Positions 7,798-15,712 of a stretch of DNA of 25,291 nt are shown one piece after another. Where the stretch lies: contig JBAQKP010000206.1 of assembly GCA_049301135.1 (NCBI GenBank), forward strand, positions 1 to 25,291, given 5' to 3'. A program made the position numbers and the translations under genes. How positions within the stretch are numbered: position 1 is the stretch's first letter; each line of letters starts with the position of its first letter. Source of the DNA: JAYXXU01 sp049301135 (GTDB lineage: Bacteria > Pseudomonadota > Gammaproteobacteria > Pseudomonadales > Moraxellaceae). The notes below the pieces were generated by a model, which saw only the letters and a list, made by a program, of their open reading frames with translations, had not been told where the DNA came from and made no database searches.

Positions 7798-9873
7798 ATG
7801 AGTATACCAATTCGACAACTGCATGGGGTCGGCGAAGCTGTGGCACAACAGTTGGCCAAGCTGGGCATTCATCACAGTGCTGATCTGCTGTTTCATTTGC
7901 CACGTGACTATGAAGACCGTAGCCGGATTATTCCGATGGCCGAACTCACCGTTGGACGCAGCGTGCTGATTGAGGGTACGGTGCAATCAGTCGAAGCGCA
8001 AAATGGCCGCCGTCCCTCATTGGCGATTAAGCTGTCCGATGGGTTTGGGCAAGTGACCTTACGGTTTTATTTTATCCAGACATGGCTCAAAGAAAAATTT
8101 GTGGTCGGACGCAATTTTCGCGCGTTTGGTGAGATTCGTATCGGCGCGCGTGGCCTTGAAATCTACCACCCCGAAGTCAACATGGTCAGTGTCGACGCTG
8201 CTCTACCACCGGCACAACTCAGTGCGATTTATCCGACCACCGAGGGCTTAAGCCAAGCCAAACTACGCAGCTTAGTCGATCAGGCATTATTATATGCCGA
8301 GCAACATACCGACCAACTGGCTGAACTGCTGCCGACCGCACTACTGGCACACTTAAAACAACCCTATGCTTTACAAGCCGCGCTGCGCTATGTGCATCAG
8401 CCGCCGCGAGATACCAAGCTGGCTCAACTGTCCGAAGGTTGTCATCCGGCACAGCAACGGCTGATCATCGAGGAACTGATCGCGCACCAAATCAGCCTAC
8501 TCAGTCGCAAACAGTTCGTGCAAGCCGCTCAAGCACCCGCCTGCCCCATCGCCAAGCGAAACCGACTGGATCAACAACTGCTGGCGACCTTGCCATTTAA
8601 GCCGACTGGCGCACAAAAAAAAGTCGCCGCCGAAATCGCCAAAGATCTGGCGCAACCTCACCCGATGCTGCGCTTGGTGCAAGGCGATGTCGGTTCTGGC
8701 AAAACCTTGGTCGCCGCGCTTGCCGCATGCCAAGTGTTACAAGCCGGTTATCAAGTCGCACTCATGGCACCGACTGAGCTATTGGCCGAACAGCACCGCG
8801 TAAACTTTGAGACGTGGCTGAGTCCGTTTGGTATTCAGGTCGGCTGGCTTTCTGGCAAGCAAAAAGGCAAAGCCCGCCAAGCAGCCGAGCAAGCAGTGCT
8901 CGATGGCAGCACCCAACTGGTGATCGGCACGCATGCGCTGTTTCAAGACAGTGTGCAGTTTGGACGATTGGGGCTGGTGATTATTGATGAACAACACCGA
9001 TTCGGCGTGGATCAACGGCTCGCCTTGCGTGAAAAAGGAGCCGCTGGTATGAGTCCACACCAACTGGTGATGACTGCCACCCCGATCCCGCGCACCTTGG
9101 CAATGAGCGTGTATGGCGACCTCGACACCTCGATTATTGATGAGTTACCCAAAGGCCGCAGCCCGATTACCACAGTCGCTGTGCCGTTTGAACGGCGTGC
9201 CGATGTGGTCGAACGGGTCGCTGCCAACTGTAGCAACGGTCGGCAAGCTTATTGGGTGTGTACTTTGGTTGAGCAATCCGAAACCTTAGATGCCCAAGCT
9301 GCCGAACAAACCTACGCCGAACTGTGTCTGAGCTTGCCGGATCTCAAAATCGGCTTGGTGCATGGCCGCATGAAGGCCGACGACAAACAACAGGTTATGC
9401 AAGCGTTTAAGGCCAATCAGTTACAACTGCTGATTGCCACCACGGTGATTGAAGTTGGGGTCGATGTGCCCAACGCCTCATTGATGATCATCGAAAATGC
9501 CGAGCGGCTTGGTTTGTCCCAATTGCATCAGTTACGCGGGCGGGTTGGGCGCGGCTCTACTGCCAGCTATTGTGTCTTGCTGTATAAATCACCGTTATCG
9601 GCCAACGGCACAGAACGGCTACGCACTTTGCGTGAAAGCACCGATGGTTTTGTGATCGCAGAAAAAGACCTTGCGCTGCGTGGACCGGGCGAATTATTGG
9701 GGACGCGGCAAACGGGGATCTTGGGGTTTCGGGTGGTACAACTGGAACGTGATCAGCACTTGCTCAACACCGCACAATATGCGGCGGGTTGGATTTTGCG
9801 TGACTATCCACAGCAAGTCGAAGCGTTGTTACAGCGTTGGCTGCCTGATGCACCCCGTTATGCACGGGTGTAG
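7798..9873 (+). CDS. recG: ATP-dependent DNA helicase RecG
   Basis: A branch-migrating superfamily 2 helicase that remodels stalled replication forks and recombination intermediates. Its 691 residues are the normal length. The N-terminal part has the helix-hairpin segment (LHGVGEAVAQQLAKLGI) and the wedge/OB fold that binds branched DNA. The helicase core has Walker A GDVGSGKT (296-303, K302), DEQH (397-400), TATPIPRTLAMS and QLRGRVGRG. The C-terminal segment GPGELLGTRQTG is the RecG-specific region. The start ATG at 7798 has only a weak Shine-Dalgarno. The last codons and the stop fall inside a run of 15-bp repeats that continues into the start of comF. Confidence 0.97.
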   Translation: MSIPIRQLHGVGEAVAQQLAKLGIHHSADLLFHLPRDYEDRSRIIPMAELTVGRSVLIEGTVQSVEAQNGRRPSLAIKLSDGFGQVTLRFYFIQTWLKEKFVVGRNFRAFGEIRIGARGLEIYHPEVNMVSVDAALPPAQLSAIYPTTEGLSQAKLRSLVDQALLYAEQHTDQLAELLPTALLAHLKQPYALQAALRYVHQPPRDTKLAQLSEGCHPAQQRLIIEELIAHQISLLSRKQFVQAAQAPACPIAKRNRLDQQLLATLPFKPTGAQKKVAAEIAKDLAQPHPMLRLVQGDVGSGKTLVAALAACQVLQAGYQVALMAPTELLAEQHRVNFETWLSPFGIQVGWLSGKQKGKARQAAEQAVLDGSTQLVIGTHALFQDSVQFGRLGLVIIDEQHRFGVDQRLALREKGAAGMSPHQLVMTATPIPRTLAMSVYGDLDTSIIDELPKGRSPITTVAVPFERRADVVERVAANCSNGRQAYWVCTLVEQSETLDAQAAEQTYAELCLSLPDLKIGLVHGRMKADDKQQVMQAFKANQLQLLIATTVIEVGVDVPNASLMIIENAERLGLSQLHQLRGRVGRGSTASYCVLLYKSPLSANGTERLRTLRESTDGFVIAEKDLALRGPGELLGTRQTGILGFRVVQLERDQHLLNTAQYAAGWILRDYPQQVEALLQRWLPDAPRYARV
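7801..7809 (-). promoter_or_regulatory. Candidate extended -10 promoter for the YeeZ-like gene, inside recG codons 2-4
   Basis: On the minus strand TGG-TATACT (TGn plus 5 of 6 of TATAAT) lies 36 bp upstream of the YeeZ-like ATG. It falls within the first codons of recG because the two starts are only 32 bp apart. No clear -35 is present, as is common for extended -10 promoters. Confidence 0.4.
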
Positions 9874-9904
9874 CATGCACGGGTATAACATGCATGGCTA
9901 TCAG
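9860..9904 (+). repeat. Three 15-bp imperfect tandem repeats across the recG stop and comF start
   Basis: The units ATGCACGGGTGTAGC, ATGCACGGGTATAAC and ATGCATGGCTATCAG follow each other directly, and a partial unit (ATGCACCCCGTT) precedes them. The first carries the recG stop codon TAG and the third carries the proposed comF start ATG. Divergence grows toward comF, which fits local slippage duplication followed by drift. Confidence 0.8.
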
Positions 9905-10532
9905 TATGCAGTTTGATCAATTTTGGCCATTGGTGCGCCGCTGTCATCTGTGCCAAACCGAAGCTGCCATGCCGAACGCCGCAGTCTGTCACGGCTGCCA
10001 GCAGGATCTGCCGTGGCGCTTGGATACCATTCAGATGGATCAGACGGCGATTCATGTGATATTTGACTACCAATGGCCATTGGATCGGCTGCTGCACTTG
10101 CTGAAATACCAACAACGGCTCGACCTGCTGCCGTTTTTTAGACATGCCTTACAGCAACAGCCCAAACTGGCGATCGACGCGATTGTCGCAATGCCCTGTA
10201 GTGCGGGACGGCTACGCCAACGCGGCTATAACCAAGCGCAGCTACTGGCGCAGCTACTGAGTCAGCTCTGGCAAGTGCCGATTTGGCCGCATTTGCAACG
10301 GATCAAACACCAAGCCGCCCAACAACGCCTCGACCGTGCCGAGCGCATGAGCAATCTACAAGATGCGTTCGCTGTGACAGCACAGCAACAGCCACCTGCG
10401 CGGTTGCTGCTGATCGACGACGTACTGACCACTGGCAGCAGCTTTTGTAGTGCAGCGGCCTGCTTACGCCAAGCAGGTGCAACCCAGATTGAAGGCTTGA
10501 TCCTCGCCAGTCGGCATCAGAGCACAACATAA
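9894..10532 (+). CDS. comF: ComF family protein (phosphoribosyltransferase-like)
   Basis: A cytoplasmic protein of 212 residues of the ComF/GntX family, linked to DNA uptake in competent bacteria; its biochemical reaction is not settled. A four-Cys zinc-ribbon lies at the N terminus (C17-x2-C20 and C32-x2-C35). A type I phosphoribosyltransferase domain follows, with the PRPP-binding motif LLLIDDVLTTGSS (171-183, acidic pair D175-D176). CSAGRLRQRGYNQA (102-115) is also characteristic. It follows recG by 20 bp and is probably co-transcribed. The start is uncertain: ATG 9894 and the in-frame ATG 9906 both lack a good Shine-Dalgarno, and the region is repetitive. Confidence 0.9.
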   Translation: MAISMQFDQFWPLVRRCHLCQTEAAMPNAAVCHGCQQDLPWRLDTIQMDQTAIHVIFDYQWPLDRLLHLLKYQQRLDLLPFFRHALQQQPKLAIDAIVAMPCSAGRLRQRGYNQAQLLAQLLSQLWQVPIWPHLQRIKHQAAQQRLDRAERMSNLQDAFAVTAQQQPPARLLLIDDVLTTGSSFCSAAACLRQAGATQIEGLILASRHQSTT

Positions 10533-10682
10533 CCCAGCGTGCCAGCACTGCAAATTAAGCTGGTTTGACAACCGCTGCCTCGTTAGAATGCCTTGCACGC
10601 CTGCCTGCCCGCAGTGCAACTATGATGCTCACGCATACCCTGACCCCCGAGCGATTGCCGCATCGTTTTGGCTGAGACTGAC

Positions 10683-12125
10683 ATGCTCAAGACCCCCGAA
10701 CCGCAGACTGACGACATCCAAAAACTGTTGCGCAAAATCCAAGAGCGGTTGGCACGGCATCGTTTGGTCGAAAATCTGGTACATCGGCAACACATGCCAC
10801 GGCAGCAACTGGTCGATAATCTGGTTCATAAACAGAATCTTTCTGATCTACAAAAACTACTCGACCGCCTGCACGCTGCTGATATTGCTTTTATTCTCGA
10901 AGGCTTACCGATTGGGGATCGGTTATTGGTCTGGGAAATGGTGCAATCCAAGCAAGATGGCGAAATCTTGCTGGAAGTCTCCGACGCGGTGCGCGAATCG
11001 CTGATCGAAGTGATGGCAGACAGTGAGATCCGTGCGGCTGCCGAAACGCTTGACGCGGATGAATTGGCTGATCTTGCGCCTGACCTGCCGCCTGAAGTGA
11101 TGCGCGACGTGTTTTCTGCACTTGAACCAGAGGAACGCGCTCAGGTTCGGGCTGCGATGTCGTATGCCGACGATACGGTGGGCGCACTGATGGATTTTGA
11201 TATGGTCACCGTGCGTGAAGATGTCACCATCAAAGTGGTATTACGATATTTGCGCCGCTTTAACCAACTGCCAGAACATACGGACAAGCTGTTTGTGGTG
11301 GATCGCGAGCAACATCTGCGCGGCATTTTAACCCTCGAAACCTTATTGATCAGCCAACCAAAAACACCTGTTGGCGACATCATGAAAAGCAAAAATATTA
11401 TCAGCTTTGAGCCACACGATGACGCAACTGATGCCGCACAAGCATTTGAGCGCTATGATTTAATTTCAGCGCCTGTGGTTGACCGTGATAATCGAGTGAT
11501 TGGACGGCTGACGGTGGTTGATATTGTGGATTATGTTCGCGAAGAGTCTGAACAAGAAATCCTCAGCAATGCCGGTTTGCGTGAAGGCGAAGATATTTTT
11601 GCCTCAGTGTGGGACTCAGTGAAAAACCGTTGGGTTTGGCTGGCGATTAACATGGGCACGGCGATTTTTGCCTCACGGGTGATCGGCGCATTTGAAAACT
11701 CGATTGCGCAACTGGTTGCACTGGCAGCACTGATGCCGATTGTGGCGGGGATGGGCGGTAACTCTGGCAACCAAACCATCACCATGATTGTGCGTGCGAT
11801 TGCGATGGGACAAGTCGAGCAGTCCGCTTTACATCGCCTCCTGCGCAAAGAAATCGGCGTGGCACTGATCAATGGTCTGATTTGGGGCAGCTTACTCGGT
11901 GCGATGGCGTGGCTACTGTATGACAACCTACCGCTTGGGCTAGTGATGACTGCTGCGACGATTTTGAACCTCTTACTGGCGGCCAGTGCAGGCGTGATTA
12001 TTCCGATGCTGCGCACGCGGTTTGGGCGAGATCCGGCACTCGGCGGCTCAGTGATGATTACCGGACTGACCGATTCAGGTGGTTTTTTTATTTTCTTGGG
12101 CTTGGCGACGATCTTCTTGCTTTAA
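10683..12125 (+). CDS. mgtE: Magnesium transporter MgtE
   Basis: An inner-membrane Mg2+ channel/transporter gated by its cytoplasmic Mg2+ sensor. I use the ATG at 10683 (480 residues); a TTG 15 nt upstream is in frame but has no ribosome-binding site. The N-terminal helical domain contains a 15-residue repeat (LVENLVHRQ at 28-36, LVDNLVHKQ at 43-51) and ADIAFILEGLP. Two CBS domains follow (around VGALMDFDMVTVREDVT and VGDIMKSKNIISFEP). The C-terminal membrane domain has several helices, with the conserved pore segment MAGMGGNSGNQ near its start and TDSGGFFIFLGLATIFLL at the end. No M-box riboswitch is seen in the 150-bp upstream gap. A strong terminator follows immediately. Confidence 0.95.
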   Translation: MLKTPEPQTDDIQKLLRKIQERLARHRLVENLVHRQHMPRQQLVDNLVHKQNLSDLQKLLDRLHAADIAFILEGLPIGDRLLVWEMVQSKQDGEILLEVSDAVRESLIEVMADSEIRAAAETLDADELADLAPDLPPEVMRDVFSALEPEERAQVRAAMSYADDTVGALMDFDMVTVREDVTIKVVLRYLRRFNQLPEHTDKLFVVDREQHLRGILTLETLLISQPKTPVGDIMKSKNIISFEPHDDATDAAQAFERYDLISAPVVDRDNRVIGRLTVVDIVDYVREESEQEILSNAGLREGEDIFASVWDSVKNRWVWLAINMGTAIFASRVIGAFENSIAQLVALAALMPIVAGMGGNSGNQTITMIVRAIAMGQVEQSALHRLLRKEIGVALINGLIWGSLLGAMAWLLYDNLPLGLVMTAATILNLLLAASAGVIIPMLRTRFGRDPALGGSVMITGLTDSGGFFIFLGLATIFLL

Positions 12126-12139
12126 TTTTTGACCAAAAT

Positions 12140-12164
12140 AAAAAAGGCCAAATCGGCCTTTTTT
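12140..12164. terminator. Bidirectional Rho-independent terminator between mgtE and the mla operon
   Basis: A perfect AAAAAAGGCC / GGCCTTTTTT stem with a 5-nt loop lies 14 bp after the mgtE stop and 17 bp after the mlaB stop on the other strand. The A/T flanks give a T-run in both directions, so it can serve both convergent genes. Confidence 0.92.
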
Positions 12165-12181
12165 CTACTCATAAACAACAC

Positions 12182-12472
12182 TCAAACCGGCAACAACCGC
12201 TCAAGATTCGATGCCCGCATAATCGCCTGTAGCTTGTCTGGCACTTGCTGTAGCTGCAAAGACTGCGTCGGCTTCAGTTGGCGCAGCCACTGCACGATCA
12301 CCGCCAACACAATGGTATTGCTCTGACTGAGCTGACTCAGATCCAGCACAGTCGGCGGTAAATTCACCGCAAGTAACGGTAAACCCTGTTGATACAAGGA
12401 TTTTGCATTGGCAAACGTCACCACACCACTGAGCAACAACACATCGTCTTGACGAATCAGGCGGACAGTCAT
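12182..12472 (-). CDS. mlaB: MlaB, STAS-domain subunit of the phospholipid ABC transporter
   Basis: A small cytoplasmic STAS-domain protein of 96 residues that binds MlaF and stabilises the MlaFEDB complex. The start at 12472 lies one base after the mlaC stop, so translation is probably coupled; an upstream in-frame start at 12508 would overlap mlaC and lacks support. The fold signature is an LLLSGVVTFANA strand-helix followed by TVLDLSQLSQSNT (the usual D-S-x-x ... D-S loop of STAS domains, here with T in the Ser/Thr position) and a helix AVIVQWLRQL. It is last in the mlaFEDCB order and ends before the shared terminator. Confidence 0.85.
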   Translation of the reverse strand: MTVRLIRQDDVLLLSGVVTFANAKSLYQQGLPLLAVNLPPTVLDLSQLSQSNTIVLAVIVQWLRQLKPTQSLQLQQVPDKLQAIMRASNLERLLPV

Positions 12473-12473
12473 G

Positions 12474-13121
12474 TTAACGGCCTGCGGTCGGTTCAGCGGT
12501 CGGCACAAAACTGCGAATTGCTGCGTCTAGATCATTGCGATTGCTACTGACCGTACTGGTGAATTGATTGCGGAAGGTCAACCCAATATCAATGCCGTTC
12601 AGTTGTACGTTGCGCACTTTCCAGCTATTACCCGCTTGAATCAGCTGGTAATTGATTGGGATCACCATACCTTTATCGGTTTTGAAGTCCATCGCCACCG
12701 TCGCACGACTCGAGTCATTACCCGCCACAAACGGCTTTAAGGTATAGCTTTCGTTGTTAAACGCCGCCAAACCCCGTGCATAAGTACGAATCAGACTATC
12801 ACGGAAAGTTTTTTCAAATGCTGTACGCTGCTCAGGCGTGGCTTGGCGATAATAACGCCCCATCACACCGCGCGAAAACCCTTCAAAATCAACATACGGC
12901 TCGATATTTTCCTGCACAATCTTGGTCAGTACGGCAGGGTTTTTTTGATAAGCCGCACGCTCTTTGACCAAACGATCAATCAGCGTATCCGAAATGCGTT
13001 TGACGAATACTGGCGCAGGCTCTACCGCAGCCAACACACTACTAGCCGAAAACAAACTAGCCATACCAGTCGCTAGCAGTAGGCTGGTCTTCATCGTGGT
13101 TAAACGTACTGTCGATGACAT
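12474..13121 (-). CDS. mlaC: MlaC, periplasmic phospholipid-binding shuttle protein
   Basis: A periplasmic lipid carrier that moves phospholipids between the outer-membrane MlaA complex and the inner-membrane MlaFEDB transporter. It has 215 residues with a signal peptide (KTSLLLATGMASLFSAS, cleavage near VLA). Family features are YVDFEGFSRGVMGRYYRQATPEQ, FRDSLIRTYARGLAAFNNESY and the late WKVRNVQLNGIDIGLTFRNQF block of the MlaC/Ttg2D family. The start at 13121 has GAGGA 8 nt upstream. A 63-bp gap separates it from mlaD and mlaB follows one base later. Confidence 0.94.
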   Translation of the reverse strand: MSSTVRLTTMKTSLLLATGMASLFSASSVLAAVEPAPVFVKRISDTLIDRLVKERAAYQKNPAVLTKIVQENIEPYVDFEGFSRGVMGRYYRQATPEQRTAFEKTFRDSLIRTYARGLAAFNNESYTLKPFVAGNDSSRATVAMDFKTDKGMVIPINYQLIQAGNSWKVRNVQLNGIDIGLTFRNQFTSTVSSNRNDLDAAIRSFVPTAEPTAGR

Positions 13122-13184
13122 GATCTATTTCCTCATCAATGCTTTAGGGTACTTTTACCGGTTGCCTGTGCTGGTGCAGCAGCA

Positions 13185-13697
13185 TTAAAACCCACCTTCT
13201 GTTGCGGGTGCAGCTTCAGCTGTCGTCGCAGCCGGTGTTGGCTCTGTGGCTTTATTGAACAGGAATTTACCAATCAAATCCTCAAGAACCAGTGAACTTT
13301 GTGTAAGCGTAATTTCATCACCGTTTTTCAAAAATGTATCGTCTGCACCCGGCACAATCCCGATATACTTTTCGCCCAACAAACCCGCAGTCAAGATACT
13401 GGCGTGAGAATCGGTACTGATTTCATTCACATCACTGTTAATTTGCATTTCGACTACTGCGGTGAGACGCACCGGATCAAGCGAAATACGAGTGACTCGA
13501 CCGATACTGACGCCGCTCATCGTCACTTTGGCACGGCTGGTTAAGCCGGAAATATTGTCAAAACTGGCTTTAATCGTATAGGTATTGGCACTGTCAGATT
13601 GGGTTAAGCCACTGACTCGCATGGCTAAAAAAAATAATGCCACCGCTGCCACAATTACAAAAACCCCGACGGCCAATTCAGTAGTCCGTGTTCTCAT
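13185..13697 (-). CDS. mlaD: MlaD, MCE-domain lipid-binding subunit
   Basis: An inner-membrane-anchored MCE protein that forms the hexameric lipid channel of the MlaFEDB complex in the periplasm. It has one N-terminal membrane helix (GVFVIVAAVALFFLAMRV) and an MCE domain at about residues 39-115 (YTIKASFDNISGLTSRAKVTMSG start, LLGEKYIGIVPG end). The C-terminal tail is Ala/Thr/Pro-rich and probably disordered. Two adjacent ATG codons are possible. I prefer 13697, 6 nt after GGAGG. The one at 13700 is only 3 nt away and makes an ATGA overlap with the mlaE stop. Confidence 0.94.
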   Translation of the reverse strand: MRTRTTELAVGVFVIVAAVALFFLAMRVSGLTQSDSANTYTIKASFDNISGLTSRAKVTMSGVSIGRVTRISLDPVRLTAVVEMQINSDVNEISTDSHASILTAGLLGEKYIGIVPGADDTFLKNGDEITLTQSSLVLEDLIGKFLFNKATEPTPAATTAEAAPATEGGF

Positions 13698-14473
13698 CAT
13701 AATCCTCCGAACATGACCGCAGTCAGTACAAAATCAAGCGCCAAAACACACAACGACGAATACACTACGGTACGGGTCGTTGCGGTCGAAATCCCCTCTG
13801 AGGTCGGCACGCAAGCATAGCCTTGGTAGACTGCAATCCACGTACAGACCACCCCAAACACGATGCTTTTGATTACACCGTTGACAATATCGTTCAGGAA
13901 CTGCACATTATTTTGCATATTGCCCCAGAACGATCCGTCATATACACCCAGCCAATCGACCCCGACAAACTTACCGCCCAAAATCCCTACACTGGAAAAA
14001 ATCAACGCCAAGAGCGGCAAGCTGATCATGCCCGCCCACAAGCGTGGCGCAATCACCCGCCGGATCGGATCAACCCCGATCATCTCCATGCTGGCCAGCT
14101 GTTCAGTGGCTTTCATCAAGCCAATCTCTGCGGTCAATGCCGAGCCTGCACGACCAGCGAACAGCAACGCCGTCACCACAGGCCCCAGCTCACGCACCAG
14201 CACCAAGGCGACCATCGTACCGAGTGCCGATTCACTGCCGTAATTGACCAAAATCGTGTAGCCCTGCAAGCCCAATACCAGCCCGATAAACAGGCCAGAC
14301 ACGATGATGATCAGCAGCGACAACACGCCAACGCGGTACATCTGCTGAATAAATAACGAAAAACCACCAAACGATGGCCGCGCAAACAGTGCTCGACTGA
14401 GTAAAATCGATGCAGCACCAATGCCTTCGATGCGCTCAATCGTGGTGCGACCCAGCCGCTGAATCACATTCAT
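13697..14473 (-). CDS. mlaE: MlaE, phospholipid ABC transporter permease
   Basis: An inner-membrane permease of the MlaE/Ttg2B family, 258 residues with about five or six membrane segments. Visible family features are VLVRELGPVVTALLFAGRAGSALTAEIG and MKATEQLASMEMIGVDP, the conserved coupling region that contacts MlaF, then LWAGMISLPLLALIF and a final helix ending in FGGL. Its start overlaps the mlaF stop (ATGA), showing translational coupling, and its stop overlaps the mlaD start region. It works with MlaF, MlaD and MlaB in lipid transport across the inner membrane leaflet. Confidence 0.95.
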   Translation of the reverse strand: MNVIQRLGRTTIERIEGIGAASILLSRALFARPSFGGFSLFIQQMYRVGVLSLLIIIVSGLFIGLVLGLQGYTILVNYGSESALGTMVALVLVRELGPVVTALLFAGRAGSALTAEIGLMKATEQLASMEMIGVDPIRRVIAPRLWAGMISLPLLALIFSSVGILGGKFVGVDWLGVYDGSFWGNMQNNVQFLNDIVNGVIKSIVFGVVCTWIAVYQGYACVPTSEGISTATTRTVVYSSLCVLALDFVLTAVMFGGL

Positions 14474-15315
14474 GGGCGACTTTCCCCTGCTAAGGTCAAA
14501 TAGGGCTGCTGACTATATTGAAATTCGACCGGACCTTCTGCATGACCGTGCAAAAACTGCTGCACAAAGGCCGATGGGTGCGCCCGCAACTGATCCGGTG
14601 TGCCCTCGCCCATGACTTTGCCATCAGCGACCACATACACATAATCTGCAATCGACAAAGTTTCGGCCACATCATGCGACACAATAATCGTGGTTAAGCC
14701 GAGCGCTTCGCGCAAGGTACGAATCAATCTGACCAAGACGCCTTTGACAATCGGATCTTGTCCCGCAAACGGCTCGTCATACATGATCAATTCAGGATCA
14801 AGTGCAATCGCCCGCGCCAACGCGACCCGACGATTCATCCCGCCAGACAGTTCAGCCGGTAATAGTTGTTCGGTGCCACGCAGGCCGACCGCTTCGAGTT
14901 TTAGACCGACAATTTCAGCGATTAAATGTTCTGGTAGTTGGGTATGCGCGCGTAGGGGAAACGCCACATTTTCATACACCGTCATATCGGTGAACAGCGC
15001 ACCGCTTTGAAACAGCATACCCATCCGTGCGCGCGCAGCAAATAAATCATGCCGACTCATCTGCGCAATATCGACCCCGTCAAACAACACGCGTCCTGCA
15101 TCCGGCTGCAACTGACCACCGATCAAGCGCAACAGTGTGGTCTTGCCCGTACCAGATGGCCCCATAATGCCAGTGATTTGGCCACGACGAATCGACAGAT
15201 CGACCCCCAAATAAATTGGACGTGAACCGCGATGAAAGTATAAATCGTGTACTTGAATCAGAGGGTCGCCAGAAGTCGCCAGCAGTGATTGCGTATTTGC
15301 GGAAAGCTCGGTCAT
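14470..15315 (-). CDS. mlaF: MlaF, phospholipid ABC transporter ATPase
   Basis: A cytoplasmic ATPase powering the Mla lipid transporter, 281 residues from the ATG at 15315 (start MTELSANTQS); upstream sequence stays open but has only a TTG. Motifs are Walker A GPSGTGKTT (52-60, K58), Q-loop FQSGALF (102-108), signature LSGGM (156-160), Walker B LIMYDEP with D180 and E181, and the H-loop at H214. The LSGGMNRR signature with Met and the FQSGALFTDMTVYENV block are typical of the MlaF/Ttg2A subgroup. It is the first gene of the mlaFEDCB operon; a 61-residue membrane protein gene lies 121 bp upstream with no terminator between. Confidence 0.95.
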   Translation of the reverse strand: MTELSANTQSLLATSGDPLIQVHDLYFHRGSRPIYLGVDLSIRRGQITGIMGPSGTGKTTLLRLIGGQLQPDAGRVLFDGVDIAQMSRHDLFAARARMGMLFQSGALFTDMTVYENVAFPLRAHTQLPEHLIAEIVGLKLEAVGLRGTEQLLPAELSGGMNRRVALARAIALDPELIMYDEPFAGQDPIVKGVLVRLIRTLREALGLTTIIVSHDVAETLSIADYVYVVADGKVMGEGTPDQLRAHPSAFVQQFLHGHAEGPVEFQYSQQPYLTLAGESRP

Positions 15316-15349
15316 GCAGATGTGAGTCACTTGCCAATTTATGTGGCCA

Positions 15350-15358
15350 AATATACCA
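15350..15358 (-). promoter_or_regulatory. Candidate extended -10 promoter for the mla operon
   Basis: On the minus strand TGG-TATATT lies about 35 bp upstream of the mlaF start, with no good -35. It sits next to an interrupted palindrome (AACCA / TGGTT, 15364-15375) that could be an operator. Read-through from the upstream small gene is also possible. Confidence 0.35.
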
Positions 15359-15436
15359 CGCAAACCATGTGGTTCATGCGATGTTGCGTTAGGCTTTTGT
15401 CATTTTGCAACCAACAGTCTACGCTGACAACAACAG

Positions 15437-15622
15437 TTAGTTCGGTACGGCATCAGCTGCTAATGGCTGATCGGGACGGACGAGCTTTAACACCGCACCC
15501 GACTCAGGATAATACTGCTCTAAACTGGTCGGTAAATTACCGGCGCGCTTTTCTTGTTGCAGCAAGTTATAGCCCATAAACACTGCATTGGCAGCCACTA
15601 GAAACGCAAAAACATATGGCAT
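15437..15622 (-). CDS. Small single-pass membrane protein of unknown function
   Basis: A 61-residue protein that I do not recognise. It is probably real: AGGAG lies 8 nt upstream of the ATG, the first 20 or so residues form a clean membrane helix (MPYVFAFLVAANAVFMGYNLL), and it occupies a gap between a terminator and mlaF in the same direction. The remainder is hydrophilic, with a basic QQEKRAG just after the helix (N-out or signal-anchor orientation undetermined) and a Pro-rich end. It may be co-transcribed with mlaFEDCB, as no terminator separates them. A role in the envelope is only a guess from location. Confidence 0.65.
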   Translation of the reverse strand: MPYVFAFLVAANAVFMGYNLLQQEKRAGNLPTSLEQYYPESGAVLKLVRPDQPLAADAVPN

Positions 15623-15659
15623 TGGGGACGCTCCTGTCAGTTTTACCGATCATGCAGAC

Positions 15660-15668
15660 AGCATAGCA
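15660..15668 (-). promoter_or_regulatory. Candidate extended -10 promoter for the small membrane protein
   Basis: TGC-TATGCT on the minus strand lies just after the helicase terminator and about 38 bp upstream of the small-gene ATG. Because the terminator isolates this gene from the helicase, a promoter is expected here; the -35 is not recognisable. Confidence 0.33.
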
Positions 15669-15670
15669 AA

Positions 15671-15699
15671 AAAAAATGCCAGCTTTGCTGGCATTTTTT
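15671..15699 (-). terminator. Rho-independent terminator of the DEAD-box helicase gene
   Basis: A perfect 13-bp stem (AAAAAATGCCAGC / GCTGGCATTTTTT) with a 3-nt loop starts 14 bp after the helicase stop. On the minus strand the right arm runs into a 9-T tract, giving a textbook terminator. Confidence 0.93.
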
Positions 15700-15712
15700 C
15701 GGTCAGACGCGA

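Noticed and set aside
7753..7986. Upstream extension and overlapping frames of the YeeZ-like gene across the recG start
   Set aside because: The good Shine-Dalgarno at 7765 and the immediate GxGxxG motif place the true start there; the extension is antisense of recG.
10565..10590. Apparent TTGACA and TAGAAT promoter upstream of mgtE
   Set aside because: The two elements are only 13 bp apart, too close for a sigma-70 promoter.
10764..10854. 45-bp tandem duplication at the start of mgtE (LVENLVHRQ / LVDNLVHKQ)
   Set aside because: It is real, but I recall similar LVHRQ repeats in the N terminus of Pseudomonas-type MgtE, so it is a family trait rather than something new.
13823..14356. 177-codon plus-strand frame opposite mlaE
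   Set aside because: It is the complement of a well-supported permease gene, with no ribosome-binding site and no recognisable domain.
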